From NCBI GenBank assembly GCA_023974075.1, contig JAMFTG010000719.1, positions 1 to 64,000 of the forward strand: DNA of 64,000 bases, read 5' to 3'. Below the pieces are notes generated by a model. That model did not search any database. It was given only the letters and a program-made list of their open reading frames with translations, and had not been told where the DNA came from. The translations under genes were made by a program, and so were the position numbers. Origin of the DNA: Chaenocephalus aceratus. Taxonomy: Eukaryota; Chordata; Actinopteri; Perciformes; Channichthyidae. Positions 36,789-48,310 of the stretch are shown here, in pieces; the first letter of the stretch is position 1; each line of letters opens with the position of its first letter.

Positions 36789-37602
36789 TAGTGGTGCACG
36801 ATAATTATCGGTCCAATATTAGGAATTATGACGTCATCCCGATAAACCCGATAAAAGTATTAATAGCCCCGATAATATACAATATATTTTTTGGGTAAAA
36901 AAAAGAAAAAAGTACTGTGGATTGGGATGAGGGGCGCTTGTTTTTCCCTCGGCTCCTCCCGTTTTGCCAGTACTGTGGTATTAGTGGTTTAGGAAGAGGG
37001 GAGTTTTTCACAAATCCAGCGCTCCCTAACTCATGCCTGGCTGTGGCGTAAATGGCGTGCGGCCGTGAAGCCAGGACAGTAAACAAACATGTCGTCGGTA
37101 GTATGGGACTATTTCAAAGTTTCAGAGTTAGATAGTTCGCTTGCTATTTGTATTAACACATGCAGAAGTTCCACGAGGAGGGAAAAGGCAACGAGCTATA
37201 ATACTTCCAGCCTGATCAGTCGCCTGAAACATCGCCATCGCTACGATGGTGTGTTCACAGCGTACGAAGACGCCTGCGCTGCTAAACTAGCGGCGAATCC
37301 AAAGCCAGCTGCAAAGGCACCAGGGCTTTTACCTATCCACGAGGCTTTTGAAAAAGGCAAGAACTTCATTTGGGAAAATAAATATGGTCACTTTGAAGAG
37401 AAAAACTGTTCTTGGCTTTGTTTTGTTCATAGTAGTAATGCTCATGTCCTTTGCTCACTACTAGTCTTTTTTTTACCACCAGGTGTGCAAAAACTACAGG
37501 TACATTTACTATATATTATATTATTATCGGTTATCGGTATCGGTCTTGAGAAGCAGGAAGTTATCGGTATCGGTTTCAAAAAACCAATATCGTGCATCCC
37601 TA
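36789..37602 (+). mobile_element. BED-type hAT element, 814 bp, perfect 8-bp target duplication
   Basis: Ends TAGTGGTGCACGAT and, inverted, TAGGGATGCACGATATTGG. GTTTTTTT occurs at 36781-36788 and 37603-37610 directly outside both ends. Internal (C)CGATAATAT-type subterminal repeats. It carries one transposase-derived frame. Confidence 0.85.
37089..37440 (+). pseudogene. BED zinc-finger fragment of hAT transposase
   Basis: ATG at 37089 opens MSSVVWDYFKVSELDS, then CINTC, SYNTSSLISRLKHRH: a BED finger. Two key features are abnormal: the cysteine pair is C-x3-C in place of C-x2-C, and arginine occupies the first histidine position before LKHRH. After about 110 residues the frame reads into non-transposase sequence, so only the N-terminal DNA-binding part remains. 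Confidence 0.75.
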
Positions 37603-37959
37603 GTTTTTTTACTATGTTTAATCTGAATTGACTTTAAAATAAAAGCATCTGTATTGATTCTGACTCTTCTACATCCAACTCACAGGTTTATCATTGCTTT
37701 GAGAAAACAGATTATTAATTTTCCCCTTTTAGAAAGATATGTTCATTTGTTCTGGAAATGTCATTTTGCGAACCTGAGACCTGAAAAACAGGCTCGGGGT
37801 TTAACAGGTTAAATGAATCAATTGTTAAAAAATGAATTGCTGCCAATATGTCTTTATTTATCAGACTTCAATCATCCAATCCACCCAGGGCCGTCCCTCC
37901 CTACAGGCCGATCATGCAGACTGCGTGGGGCCTCACCTTGCGGAGGGTGCGGCGCACCT

Positions 37960-38219
37960 ATGCGCTTATGCCTTCTTCATTGACAACATTCAGAAAATCA
38001 GACAAGCAGTCAGTGCCTCTGCATCAGGTACAGCAGATGTGTTGTCTCTGTGTCCACCTAACATCAATTCAGACACCATGACACAGTTCCATCAGATTAA
38101 TGATAGAAACCTAGAGGACATTATTCAACTTCCGAAGTCCTCCTCCTGCTGCCTTGATATTATTCCAACAGGGTTTTTTAAAGATGTTTTTCCTTGCATG
38201 GCCTCAGATCTACTTCACA
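37960..38219 (+). mobile_element. L2-like LINE fragment, linker to RT start
   Basis: Codons read FFIDNIQKIRQAVSASASG, MTQFHQINDRNLEDII and SSSCCLDIIPTGFFKDVFP, the conserved CCLDxxPTxFFK region before the L2 RT. It is interrupted at 38220 by the Harbinger-like element. Confidence 0.75.
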
Positions 38220-38483
38220 TATACCTCATTCACACCAACGGTGTTTCAGGGCCGGTTCGGAGCTGGAGCTTGAAAAGCACCGGGTTTTCCTGTTCACACC
38301 GCAGCGGAGCAGCCTCTTAGCTCCGGAATCCGGTTCGTTTCAAGCACCTAAAAATGTCCGGCCAGAGCAAAAGCACCGCATATGTCACGCTTACGTCGAG
38401 GCGGGGGCGGGATCAACTCCTGAACAACAACAAAAAGCCCGCGTTTTATCCAGTTTGTACACAACGATGGAGAAACTTAACAA
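38220..38483 (+). mobile_element. Truncated Harbinger-like TIR element inserted in an L2 fragment
   Basis: Left end ACCTCATTCACACCAACGG as in 8277-9142. It runs about 260 bases through a conserved GC-rich leader to ATGGAGAAACTTAACAAG (38467-38484). There it departs from the other copies and reads QQWSTEETSMAGLQ before a stop. Confidence 0.7.
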
Positions 38484-38529
38484 GCAGCAGTGGTCCACTG
38501 AAGAGACCAGCATGGCTGGTTTACAGTAA

Positions 38530-39390
38530 TTCTGGATAATAAAATGGGAAAATTAAAACGGGGTGCTCTCTTTTCCTCTCCCTCTCCTGACAGCCCGTCA
38601 GTCTCGTGCAGTCTGGGTTATAATGCACGTCAGCGTTTATCAGACTTAACATAAGTGTAATTGATCAGATAGCTTTCCAGTGAAGCAACACATCAGACCA
38701 AAGCGTGCAGAAAGAGGAGAAGTGAGGAGAGGGAAGGATCTACAAGCCGAACAGATCACAAAGAGACGCTAAGACCCCACAGATATACACAAAGCCACTA
38801 CAGAGGACACGGATTGACTAAACAGAAATGTAAGACAACCACAACATGACCACCAGGAGACAACAGACTGAACACCCTCTGGAGACCACATAGAAAGAAA
38901 GGTGTCTTTAAAAAGATTGTTATAGCAGAATGTTTAATACAGCGTATTTCTGATATTCATTAAGGTCGCATGCTGAGCTATATGATGTGTGTTACTGAGC
39001 TGGGTCACACACAGTTAGAGAGACGATGGTCCTTCTGAGTTATCAATAGATGTGTTCATTTGAAGTGAGCTGACACCGAGGGTAGAGGAAGTTCAGAGAA
39101 CGCCTCAGGTTATAAAAACACTTCACCTTTGTTAGTTGACTAATCCTAAGGATGTCATGAGACTAAACTAAATAATAATGACTGATCAGCTATATCTGTG
39201 TTTGATTGATTCCTCTCTGTTTCTGGATCACAACAAGATGCACAAAGACTTAAATGAATGAACAACAATCACAGCAGCGGCGAAACTGTGGCGCTTCCAC
39301 TGCGTTTGCGCTTCAGATGAGGCTCCCTCCGCAGAACGAGGGGGGAGGGTCCGGTATAATAGCGTCACACTAAATGCAGTCATTTGGTCT
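38530..39390. other. No gene recognised
   Basis: Purine-rich sequence (38690-38900) with repeated ACCACA/GAGACA motifs; no supported frame. Confidence 0.4.
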
Positions 39391-39439
39391 TTAGCAGCAG
39401 CTTGTGAGAGCAGCGCGTTCATCGGTGTTCGTTGTCATG

Positions 39440-39600
39440 CTGCCAGCTTGTTGACGGCCTGTGTGTTGATGGGACTTCTCATGCTTCCTAAATGTTTCCT
39501 CTGCCTTTCTCCAGTTCTTAAACCGTGCTTTCACAAAACTCCCATCCCTGATCTTGCGCTGACGAGCTTCTTTTCCATAGCAGAGCAACAGAAGAAGCAC
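39440..39600 (-). pseudogene. hAT transposase TTF-type zinc-finger fragment
   Basis: Minus-strand codons KIRDGSFVKARFKNWRKAEE and FRKHEKSHQHTGRQQ match the TTF/THAP-like domain that begins many hAT transposases (pattern FvxxGFxNWKKAxxkFxxHExSxxH). Only the second half of the domain is present. Confidence 0.6.
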
Positions 39601-40019
39601 TCTGCATGATCCCTTTCTCTTATCGTGAAGCTTTTTAGAGACTTCTTACACTGAAATGCTAACTCAAACACACTCACAATAAAACTTTTGTATTGATTTG
39701 ATTAGTGAACTTTTTGGCGTTGCAGTTACAACTCTCCGCCAGCAGGTGGGGGTGCTGCAGCCCCCTCAGCACCCCCCCTTCCCACGTCCATGATCAAATG
39801 ACTAAAGAAACATCAGAGAGAAGCTGAGTTACTGCAAGGAGAGGAGGAAGTACTGAAACATACACAAAGCAACCACTTAGAAAGCAAAAGGACTGAAAGG
39901 GGATCAAAACAGACGACTTAGAACGATCACATGAATACAGAACAAGTGTTAAAAAGATGCAAAAAGACTGAAAGTAGATTTGGTGACGCAAACAAAGACA
40001 CCCCCCCTCGCTTGGACCT

Positions 40020-40300
40020 TAAAACAGGAACCTGATCTTTAAATTCACACAATTCAAGTTGTATATCTCTACCACTCCATCTTAGTGCCAAAGTCTGTCC
40101 CCTCCCAGAGACGTTGATCGCTTCTCAGGAAAGAAGAGTAATGATGAGAAGGAAGCAGACGTTGTGTCAGAGTGGAACATGTCCATGTTGCTGAGCAACA
40201 GACAGGAAGCAGGGGGCGGGTCTCAGACTCTGGACCTTCACACTCACATGTGTTAATATGTAATCCACTACAATAGGCGAGTTGCACGGGATGACGTATT
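40020..40300. repeat. Inverted copy of 59390-59650
   Basis: About 275 bases, including GACAGACTTTGGCACTAAGA (inverse) and CATGTTGCTGAGCAACAGAC, match 59390-59650 in inverted orientation at more than 90%. It lacks the TTAA element found at the other site. Confidence 0.85.
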
Positions 40301-40631
40301 TCCATTTCCAGTTCATTGAGCGTGCGCTTGTAAACTTCCGGTCTGCGGTAGAGCGGTAGAGGCGGATGGTGGCAACACTGGACTGTGACTGGACGAGAGA
40401 TGGCAGAGGGAAGTGACGAGGCAGGAAGTTAAGTTGAAGGAGGACACTCTGATAGTGAGTAAAAGAGAGTACTGTTTATGGCAGAGAGGATCAACTGTTC
40501 AGCGCAGACTAAAGCCGGAATGAAAGAATCTAAATAATTGTCAAATCATCTGAAAAGTACCTTGATGTGAAAGGGATGCACTGGGGACACGTGAAAGATA
40601 TCCTAGATGATGACGTCCAACAACCTCAGAC

Positions 40632-41720
40632 ATGGACTGGATCATCCTGGTGGTGGTAATTGTACTGCAGTGGAATGCTAGAAGTTTAATTGCAAATGGA
40701 CAAGAGTTCAACAAATATATTGACAACCTGGGAGAGAAACCTAAAGTTCCTTGTATTCAGGAAACATGGCTGAAAGCACAACTGGGTTTTATTGTGAAGG
40801 GATATCCTGCAGCTAGACGAGATAGGGACTCTGGCAGAGGGGGAGGAGTCGCAACATTCATACAGAGTGGGATAAGTTACAAAGTTATGCATGTAGGTAC
40901 AGATCATGAAGCAATAGTTATAGGGTATGGAATGATAGAGGACCTATAGATATAGTGAATTATTATAATGTGGGGAATTAGATCAAAGTGTATTAGAGGA
41001 TGCTGGGGGTTCACTGCAAGACAAAGTAATATGGTGTGGGGGTTTTAACTCACATAGCTCGCTATGGGGAAGCAGGAGCACAGATGCAGATGGGGCAGTA
41101 GTTGAGGAATGTATAGATGACCTCGGGCTAGTGTGCATTAACACTGGAGAAGGAACACGATATAATTGCACGAAGAATATAGAAACAGTACTCGACATTT
41201 GTATGTAGTGCTTTAGCAGGTATAAGTACATGGAATGTGGTGAAGCACACTACAGTGGGCAGCGATCATTATCCGGTAATGACTAAAGTTGGGACCAACA
41301 TAAGGTTTGAAAAGGAAAGAAAAGTCCTAGATGGAAACTGGGAAAGGCTGATTGGGATGCCTTCCAAGCTGTAAGTACGAATAGATGTAAAACACTTCAA
41401 GAGGAAAATGATGATGATATAAATAAATGAAATGATGAGCTGGTTAAGGTTATCATTCATTCAGCTAAAGACACAATTCCAGAAAGTGCAGGAGTTAGGC
41501 GCACCAAGGGTGTACCCTGGTGGAATGGTGAATGCAGTGAATCCATTAAAGACAGGAATAAAGCATTCAGGAAACTCAAACAACTCCATTCTCAGGAAGC
41601 TTTGAATCAGGGTGAAAGGGCCCAGGCTGTAGTGAGGAGAACAATAAGAACGCAGAAACGCACTTTTTGGAGGCAATACTGCAATAGTATTGGAAGAGAA
41701 GTACATCCAGGATTTGGGCC
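40632..41720 (+). mobile_element. I/Nimb-like LINE, endonuclease to linker
   Basis: ATG 40632 opens a frame with LQWNARSLIANGQEFNKYID, IQETWLKAQL, RRDRDSGRGGGVATFIQSG: endonuclease catalytic blocks 1-3. Later pieces in other frames give GSDHYPVM (41260-41283) and VPWWNGECSESIKDRNKAFR (41509-41568), the linker before RT. Frameshifts separate them. The 3' end of a LINE of the same kind is at 44273-44715 in the same orientation, with other elements between. Confidence 0.75.
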
Positions 41721-42082
41721 TGCTGTTTTACTTGTTTTATTGTTATGTTTATTGTTGTTATTTGTAGGGCTTTTTCCTAATATTTATTTTAGTTGAAAAT
41801 ATGTTGAAAGATTAGTTTAATATCTTTTTTTTAATTTTGCTATGAAATTCCGAATGAAATTCTGAATGAAAGGCTGCGCGAGAGACTGGTTTTTCGCTGG
41901 GTTGAGTCGTGTGGGGTTTTGAGTGAGATGCGGCACAGCAGCCTGTCAGTTTACCTTGCTAGGTTAGTTTGGCTAATATAATTTATATTTATCTGCAACA
42001 ATGGATATCAGGAAGTGGTTCATGAAAGGAATATGGCAACTCAGCGCCAGATGCAGGCACATTAGAAGACATCAGAGAAATT
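41721..42082. other. AT-rich sequence, possible hAT start codon
   Basis: ATG at 42001 gives MDIRKWFMKG, resembling the first residues of some hAT (ZMYM-like) proteins, but the frame ends after about 27 codons. Confidence 0.3.
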
Positions 42083-44106
42083 GACTCTCAAGCCGGTGTA
42101 GGTACCAGATATGTTCGGGGTACCAGATATGTACGGGTGTATTTCCGTCGCACCCGTCCTCTGTCATATTCGTCGACTCTGCTCCCAGCGCTCTGCTGCC
42201 ACACACCGGCCGTCTGCGGAACTGCAGCCGGAGGAACTCGGGACAGCTTGTTATGTGTGGGGTGCTATGGTGGGGTCCCATGTACTTGTGCACATAAATA
42301 ATGTTTCTAATTATTTACAATTAAAAAATATATATATTCTGCGTTACTTTAGCCAACACTTTTATAAGGCCACGAGATTAGATAATTACGAAATGTGTAG
42401 ATAGAATACATATCTTTCAGGTTGTTATTTTGTCATTGTTTAATGTTTTATTTACCTTTTAGTATTTTTATTTCGTATCTGAACTTTGGAGAGGAGTTGG
42501 GAGACACACGACACATCAAATCACATCTACAGATCAAGACGAAGCGAATGGAAGTACTCCTAGCGTGAACATGTTTGTGAAAACGTGTGCAAAGTCTCCG
42601 AAAATCCTAATCATAAGCTCATATTTGAATTCCCCATAAAAAAACACATCATTCATTCTGTAGATGTGATTTGATGTGTCGTGTGTCTCCCAACTCCTCT
42701 CCAAAGTTCAGATACTATATAAAAATACTAAAAGGTAAATAAAACATTAAACAATGACAAAATAACAACCTGAAAGATATGTATTCTATCTACACATTTC
42801 GTAATTATCTAATCTCGTGGCCTTATAAAAGTGTTGGCTAAAGTAACGCAGAATATATATATTTTTTAATTGTAAATAATTAGAAACATTATTTATGTGC
42901 ACAAGTACACACACATAACAAGCTGTACCGAGTTCCTCCGGCTGCAGTTCCGCAGACGGCCGGTGTGTGGCAGCAGAGCGCTGGGAGCAGAGGGAGGTGA
43001 GTAGACGAATATGACGGATGACGGATGCGACGGAAATACACCCGAACATATCTGGTACCCCGAACATATCTGGGCCCATTCTCATTTCTCTAACTCCCCT
43101 CCTCGACTCCCCTCCTCGACTCCTATCCTCGATACTTAGTCCCGCCCACAGGAGATGCGAGCCGAGGAGCCGGGGAGGGGAACCGAGGAGAGAGGAGGGG
43201 AAGCAGCAGGCGGTTGGAGAAATGAGAACTCCTCTCCTCTGAGCGGTCATTTTAAAGAGACGTCCATTAATGATGACAGGAGGCACAGCAGCCCTCTGTC
43301 TGATGGACAGATGTGTTCATGATGACTTATATTTACTTTGATTCATTCACAGTGCGGTATAATGAGACAATAACAGGCAGATGCGGACACACACATATAT
43401 ATGTATATATTTATATAAATATATACAATTTCAGAATCAAACAGAGCATTCATAATAACGTAACACTATCAGAGACTGGATATATCCCCCCCTCTCTGGT
43501 CGCTGCAATGAGGAAAATAAATTACGGGCCAAAAGTTTTATTTACAAGTACTACAAGTTAAGCAGAGGACACCAAACCAACTGAGACCTGTCTGTCCGCT
43601 GCATCTACGCACACACTGTACCACACGCACCTACACGTAATCAGGCTACAGCTGTTGCGTATTTTATTGTGAAGCACTGAATGGTTTTAGAAAAATATCG
43701 ACTCTTTGTTTGTAGATATCTACTAAAACAAATAAAGAGAGTAGGCCTGTTATAGAGTGATATATATTATACACACTGCTCTGCTTTCTGCACCTCACAG
43801 CTGTTCTCACTGTAAACATCGCGTTGCGATGAGAGCAGGTTCTAAAATAATATCCAGGGGATGCATGCAGAGCTGTCATTGGAGGACCGTGGAGGAGCCA
43901 TCAGTGTATCCTCGGTTATAGCTCCTCCAGAGAGGCTCCTCGATGCTCGATGCTCGGTCCTCGACGTGCATTTAGAGAAATGAGATGTCCTTCAACATGG
44001 CGCGCTGAAATTCATTTCCGGGTCACTACCGGAGGACAGAGGAGTCGAGGAGTCGAGGAGGGGGATTTGATGAAATGAGAAAGGGCCCTGGTACCTACAC
44101 CGGCTC
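42083..44106. mobile_element. Large palindromic foldback element
   Basis: The left arm 42083-42532 (from AGCCGGTGTAGGTACCAGAT) is mirrored by 42661-43073 and, after an insertion, 44089-44106. Arms are about 430-450 bp with high identity around a 128-base loop. The arms contain GGTACCAGATATGTTCGGGG near their outer ends. Frames on both strands in the arms are mirror images and not separate genes. Confidence 0.9.
43073..44088. mobile_element. TIR element inserted in the right arm of the palindrome
   Basis: Ends GGGCCCATTCTCATTTC and inverse GGGCCCTTTCTCATTTC, followed on both sides by CTCCTCGACTCC repeats. Removing it restores the outer end of the palindrome arm (CATATCTGGTACCTACACCG). About 1.0 kb, no transposase seen. 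Confidence 0.8.
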
Positions 44107-44272
44107 TCTCACAAACTCCTGCTCTGTGCGCAAGCAGACTGTGCACACGCACTCTGCCTCGCTCAATATCTCTCTCTCCACCTCGTCAACAGCCTTATGG
44201 CAACCTAAAACCCCTCTGTTTCCGTAACAACAATTCTCGAGCATCTAACAGCATCACTTTTTCATTTCTGGG

Positions 44273-44715
44273 ATGAGAATAGGTCATACAGGTCTCAATC
44301 ATACTTTAAGTATAATAGGAAAGCATCCAACCGGAAAGTGTGTACACTGCAGCCAGCCAGAAACTGCTGAGCATGTTTTACTGCTTTGCAGGAAATATAG
44401 TACTCAGAGAAATGTGCTTTTCCAGACACTGAAGAAAGCAAAATTCCATGACTTGTCGCTATCAGGGCTGTTAGGGAAAACATCAGGCAATATATATTGT
44501 GAGATTATTACGTTTCTAAAGAGAAATTGATACTTTTAAAATAATCTAGAGTTTTGGTTCTTTGTTTTGTTTCTTGTTTTCTGCATAGTCTCTTGTCCAC
44601 ACTCCAGTCCAGTTGGTGGCGGTAATGCACCTACAAGTTGGTTTTAACCGCCAATAAACACGAGAGAAGAAGAAGAAGAAAACGAGAGAAGAAGAAGAAG
44701 AAAACGAGAGAAGAA
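44273..44715 (+). mobile_element. I/Nimb-like LINE 3' end
   Basis: Codons RIGHTGLNHTLSIIGKHPTG, then CVHCSQPETAEHVLLLC: the C-terminal zinc-binding C-x2-C..H..C region after RNase H. The frame stops at 44528-44530. It is followed by CCAGTTGGTGGCGGTAATGC and CCGCCAATAAACAC, and a GAAGAAG tail, the usual 3' end of this LINE type. Confidence 0.8.
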
Positions 44716-44780
44716 GAAGAAGATGCACCTTTAAAGTTCTTTGCAATCCGCCCAAAACCGAGAGAAGAAGAAGGAGAAAA
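44662..44780. repeat. (GAA)n-rich tract with ACGAGAGAAGAAG units
   Basis: Three units of about 22 bases (AAACGAGAGAAGAAGAAGAA) after the LINE tail, then a diverged one. GAAGAG|GTGAGT at 44781-44792 resembles a splice donor, perhaps by chance. Confidence 0.85.
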
Positions 44781-44879
44781 GAAGAGGTGAGTGGATTAAA
44801 CACCTGCAGAGGTTTCATTAAGTGTATTTACACCTCTTAGCTTACAGTCAATCACGAATCAGAAGTTATCTTATTTAAC

Positions 44880-46080
44880 ACAACAGCTATAATCTTGGAA
44901 GAAAGAAACTCACAAAAAAACTTTAAAATGTGCGACAAAAATAGTCTCAATCTATCTTTAAATAAAGTCTAACAGCTACAGTCTAACAGCTACAGACTAA
45001 AAGCTAAAGTCTGAAAGCTAACGGCTATCGGCTAACAGCTACAGTAATTCCAGTTCGGCTCTGGGGAGTAACAGTTGATTTGTAATGCTCAGCTGACTTT
45101 ATGCTAGTTATTTATTACACCAGTTGTCTTTAAGACGGTGTGAGTTGTTGTGTTGGTGCTCTTTGCCATAGATATGGTTTTAAATGTATGCTCTAACTAG
45201 CTTATTAGCATCGCCATTCACCACGACGTAGCATTTTCCCATTGAAATGAATGGGGTTCTTCAGTTAGCTGCTAACGCTAAGCTAAGCGACGGTTTAGCT
45301 CATTAGATAAATAGATATACTTTATTTAAATAATGATTTATCTTAAACTGGGAAATGATTGTGTCCCAGCAGAAGTGTTTTCAGGCATTACACGAGTTAA
45401 ACATATTTAAAAGATGCAATAAGATAATACAAATGAAGCATTAGCAGCAAGTATACACACAGGACACATATCACTAGAGTATCTAAAGAATACACAATAT
45501 ACAGAAAATACTGTATACATGGAGTACATTAAACAGTCTCACTAGCTCATGTTTGCTTTCTGTGTTAACTTAGTGATAGTTTCACACGGATAGCGTTATA
45601 ACCGTGGTTCAAACATCCATTAATGTCACTTTCTATGTGAATAAAGTCATTTTAATGAAATAAAAGTGAACTAACTGTGAGCTGTAAGTTAGAATGTAAG
45701 TTGCTACACAGATTATGATGAATTATATCTAAATATTTGTGTTATATTAATAATAATTTACACAGAAAACCAAGTTGTTATCGTAATGGTTAAAGTCATG
45801 TGCATGTAACGTTAATAACTATCTGACCTTTCTATCATGTTCTCCTCTGCTTAGCATCACATGGACCAAATGGATCCATTTGGACCATGTTTACGTCACA
45901 GCAGCATAGATGAGACAAGGCACTGCACGTGGTGTGATAAAACACTACATAGAAGCATCCAGAAATAGAACATATCATTGAATAAACTCTTTGAATTCCT
46001 CCTCTTCACTGCTGACAGTTTATGATGAATTATATCTAAATATTTGTATTATATTAATAATGAAGCAGCTCTGTGGTCTT
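44880..46080. other. AT-rich, possibly intronic sequence
   Basis: No repeat family recognised except short direct repeats (CTAACAGCTACAG near 44968-45050). A 28-base palindrome with one mismatched pair (ATGGACCAAATGGATCCATT and inverse) is at 45861-45888. It contrasts with the TE-rich surroundings. Confidence 0.4.
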
Positions 46081-46081
46081 C

Positions 46082-46136
46082 ATCAGGACAGCTGATGAGC
46101 AGCATGGAGGAGAAGAAGGAGGCCCCTGGAGCTCAG
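46082..46136 (+). CDS. Candidate short coding exon with start codon
   Basis: An acceptor-like GTCTTCATCAG (46076-46086) precedes ATG at 46104, which opens 11 codons (MEEKKEAPGAQ) that end exactly at CAG|GTCAGT (46136/46137), a good splice donor. Short acidic first-coding exons of this look occur in fish multi-exon immune and zinc-finger genes. No second exon could be tied to it, so gene identity is unknown and it may be a stranded relic. Confidence 0.35.
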
Positions 46137-46224
46137 GTCAGTGTGCACTTCATCACAAGATATTCCTAATTCCAGCGTTTCCGCCAGGCGGGCGTCTTGC
46201 CTTCATTTGACGCCCTTATTCAGC

Positions 46225-46300
46225 TCGGAACGCCATCTACTAGGGGTGTGACGCAGGGCTCGACATTAAGGACTGCCCGATGCCCGGTGAGGCTTCATTG
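46225..46300. repeat. Inverted relative of 28075-28215
   Basis: Matches CTAGGGGTGTGACGCAGGGC and GACTGCCCGATG of the repeat near 28.1 kb in inverse. Confidence 0.55.
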
Positions 46301-46515
46301 CAGCCCATGCTCCGGGCGGGGCTGCAGGAACGCAGCGTTCAGTGCAATTTCAACGCGCCATAGAGCGACTAAGTCATTTCATTGGACGAGAGGCATACTA
46401 TGAGAGCTGGTCACAGGGATGCGTTCAAATGTAACCAGTAATTTGAGGAACTGTCGAAATGGCAAACGCAGATAAAGTTGACCTCGAAAATGCTCCAGCA
46501 TCATTGAAGTCTCCG

Positions 46516-47621
46516 CAGGGCTCAACGCTAACTTTTAAAAGTGCTTGCCAGGCTGGCAGCCAGGCATCAGCTTTTGGTTGCCAAAACTGAAAATACGGTT
46601 GCCATTTTTAGACACCTTATATTTTAAATAATGAAGATACTAACTTTATACATCAACTTAATAATGAACATGTGACACAAAAGAGTGTTCAAATGCTTTA
46701 CAATAAGCAATTAACACAATTATTTGAAACTTAAGTGGTAGCAAACTTGTCCACCCTCAATGGCTGGTATACTAAATACCAGTAGTGCAGCTGTGGTCAT
46801 GTTCTTCGCAGATCCCCCAAAAATGAATTGAGCAAATCACTAGTTTCGTCATCCGTTGTCTCCCTTTCAAATTTGGGTTTTCCTGACCTCTGTGCTGACC
46901 CCCACCATAGAGCCGTGGGCCCTTCAGCATTGAAGTCTTGATTGGCCAGACGAATGCATCTCTAATGTTAAATACATTAAAATCATTCACAGTTAAGAAT
47001 TAGATATGAATTATTAATGCTGTAAATTACCTTTAATATGTCTAACTATATTAAAATGTGTTACCTTTTTATAGAAGTGATTATAATGTTATGTCAATAT
47101 TTTCCTATGGTAAAGTTTAGTTTTGCACTTTTATTTTGGTAGCAATAAGATCGGGACTCTTATTTTGAAGGAACTTCTTACCGGAAGTGAATGGACAACA
47201 TTCCTCTTTGCTTTTCGTTCGGGTTCATCTTGCGCTGTATCAGTTGAATCACTTTGAACATTCGTTTGAGATGTTGACGGGTTGGCCGAACTTTTTACCC
47301 CACAGTCAAACAACTTACTTTGCTTCGCCATTTTTCTTAAAAACAAACACACGGCGCACGCGAGTAAACGTGCATCACTTTCTGGCTCCGTAATCACACC
47401 AATGCACGTGCAACTTAAGTATCAGGTTCCGACTGGTCACAACAATAATTAAATATCACTCTTAATACAGCAAATAATTAACATTAATCTATTTTGGGGT
47501 TCACTTTTCGCTGTTTGCTGTCCTTATTTATTTATGTTAAAAACTGCCACTGATGGCAACCAAAGGCCAAGAAGTTTTTTTCTGAATGGTTGCCAGTGGC
47601 AACCGTTACTGCCGAGCCCTG
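46516..47621. mobile_element. hAT-like element with CTCCG 5-bp target duplication
   Basis: Ends CAGGGCTCAACGCTAAC and inverse CAGGGCTCGGCAGTAACG. CTCCG lies immediately outside both (46511-46515, 47622-47626). A 5-bp duplication is unusual for hAT, where 8 is normal, but is known for a hAT subgroup. GGTTGCCA motifs mirror each other near both ends. Confidence 0.75.
47131..47331 (-). pseudogene. hAT transposase N-terminal fragment
   Basis: ATG at 47331 (minus) opens MAKQSKLFDCGVKSSANPST followed by a polar S/T/D/E-rich stretch and a basic segment; closed by the next stop at 47131. It has the N-terminal look of ZNF862-like hAT proteins, inferred from position within the element and wording only. 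Confidence 0.4.
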
Positions 47622-47650
47622 CTCCGGTTTGGGAACATTTTGGTTTGGTC

Positions 47651-47710
<60 letters not shown>
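47651..47710. repeat. (CA)n microsatellite, 30 units
   Basis: Uninterrupted CA dinucleotides starting 30 bases outside the right end of the hAT-like element. Confidence 0.97.
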
Positions 47711-47713
<3 letters not shown>

Positions 47714-47719
47714 GGCAGC

Positions 47720-48300
47720 CTAGTAGTGAATGGGAAATGCACGCTCTTGGGTGCAAAGAATAAAATGACTTTATGAAACGACTCCAAAGACGACGTTTGT
47801 TCTGCAGGCGACAGGCGAGCGATGTCCTTCAACAGCAGCTTGCTTTTGACGATCAGCTCCAGCTCTTTGTAGGGTTTAGAACCTTTGGGAACAAATATTT
47901 AATAATGAAGTGGTTAGAAGAATGTTGGGTTTTCTAAGTGCTCACAGTCACTTTTAATTGCGCGGGGGGCATTTTGAATTGGGCCAGGAGGAATAATAGT
48001 GGATTTAATCCCTATCATAATGCATATTGTTCACACTTTTCCGTTATGAGTGGAGGAGCGATGAATGAGCTGCAGATAAACTTCAATGCTAACAGTGAAT
48101 TAGCCCCGAGCGAAAAATGCTAACCTATTACTGCACCGAAATCACTCCTAGTTCCCTTATTACTTATCCTAGCTCCACATCCAACACACTGTTTATGATC
48201 GTAAAGACACAGAATCTAACGGTGCCCACCTCTATAAGCAATACAACTTAATACAACTGCAATTCCGTTATCTGCGTTATCTGCTGTGCTCCGTGCGCTT
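47720..48300. other. No gene recognised
   Basis: Single-copy-looking sequence. CCCTTATTACTTAT near 48155-48168 also occurs at about 35958-35971, hinting at a shared repeat. Confidence 0.35.
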
Positions 48301-48310
48301 TGTAATCTAA

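Noticed and set aside
42111..43286. Two similar frames on opposite strands (42111-42404 and 43286-42786)
   Set aside because: They are mirror images in the arms of the palindrome and lack coding features.
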